This document shows positions 39,630 through 39,876 of a stretch of 39,876 bases of DNA, one piece after another. The notes under the pieces are model-generated. The model worked only from the letters and a program-made list of their open reading frames with translations. It searched no databases and was not told where the DNA came from. Location: positions 1-39,876 of the forward strand of contig JACRCH010000071.1 in the NCBI GenBank assembly GCA_016219115.1, given 5' to 3'. Position numbers and translations under genes: made by a program. The DNA comes from Deltaproteobacteria bacterium. GTDB taxonomy: Bacteria > Desulfobacterota > GWC2-55-46. Numbering within the stretch: position 1 is the stretch's first letter; each line of letters starts with the position of its first letter.

Positions 39630-39876
39630 GGAGTATATTCGTCTTGGAGCGCCAGCGACCTAAGGGGCGAGCGACGGGGCTGGAGGGGAAGAAAGCGGCC
39701 AGAACCCTACCCCCAGGAAACGCACGGCAGTGCGAAAAAAGCTCTTTCGCACAGTGGTTGGATTAAGTCTTTTCCAATCGATTAAGCACCAACAAAATAT
39801 CAGGGTTCAGGTTGCAAACCTGAACCCGCGGGGAAAAGCTGAATTTTTTATCCTTTTAATTATATCACTTCCAGGA

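Overview
The window is a mostly housekeeping, GC-rich bacterial chromosome segment; the style suggests Desulfobacterota/Deltaproteobacteria, but this is not proven. In order it carries: exbB/exbD-ppx-guaB-guaA-LOG, a His-rich ribbon-helix-helix-like mini-protein, a PEPCK/HprK-like P-loop protein, an sppA-type lipoprotein peptidase, a double-domain M16 protease (-), pncA, a rhodanese, a PLD-family protein, aspA/fumC-type lyase, GerMN and murI (all three -), polX, an AT-rich island, a CNNM/CorC-type protein and eno (both -), a Na/Pi cotransporter, a LolA-like protein, sthA-like, wrbA-like, a 35-aa Cys-rich protein, an alpha/beta hydrolase, msrP and glgB (both -), surE-pcm-nlpD-rpoS, apt and an anion permease. 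The strongest hidden signal is the rhodanese at 12393-12725. The ORF track stops it at an in-frame TGA (12597-12599). Reading through that TGA restores the complete C-terminal half of a rhodanese (YCT-U-TEEHSSARAAQVFLNNGFGKASALLGGFNAWVDAGLPVEKK). The TGA sits at the second Cys of the CxC-type catalytic loop, and a bacterial SECIS-like stem-loop lies 21 nt downstream. This points to a selenocysteine-containing rhodanese. Other signals include a shared hairpin leader or MITE-like element downstream of the pncA and surE promoters, a poly-T frame break at the LolA-like start, families of modular dispersed intergenic repeats, REP-like palindromes at the edge of an AT-rich island, and a tandem duplicated leader upstream of exbB.
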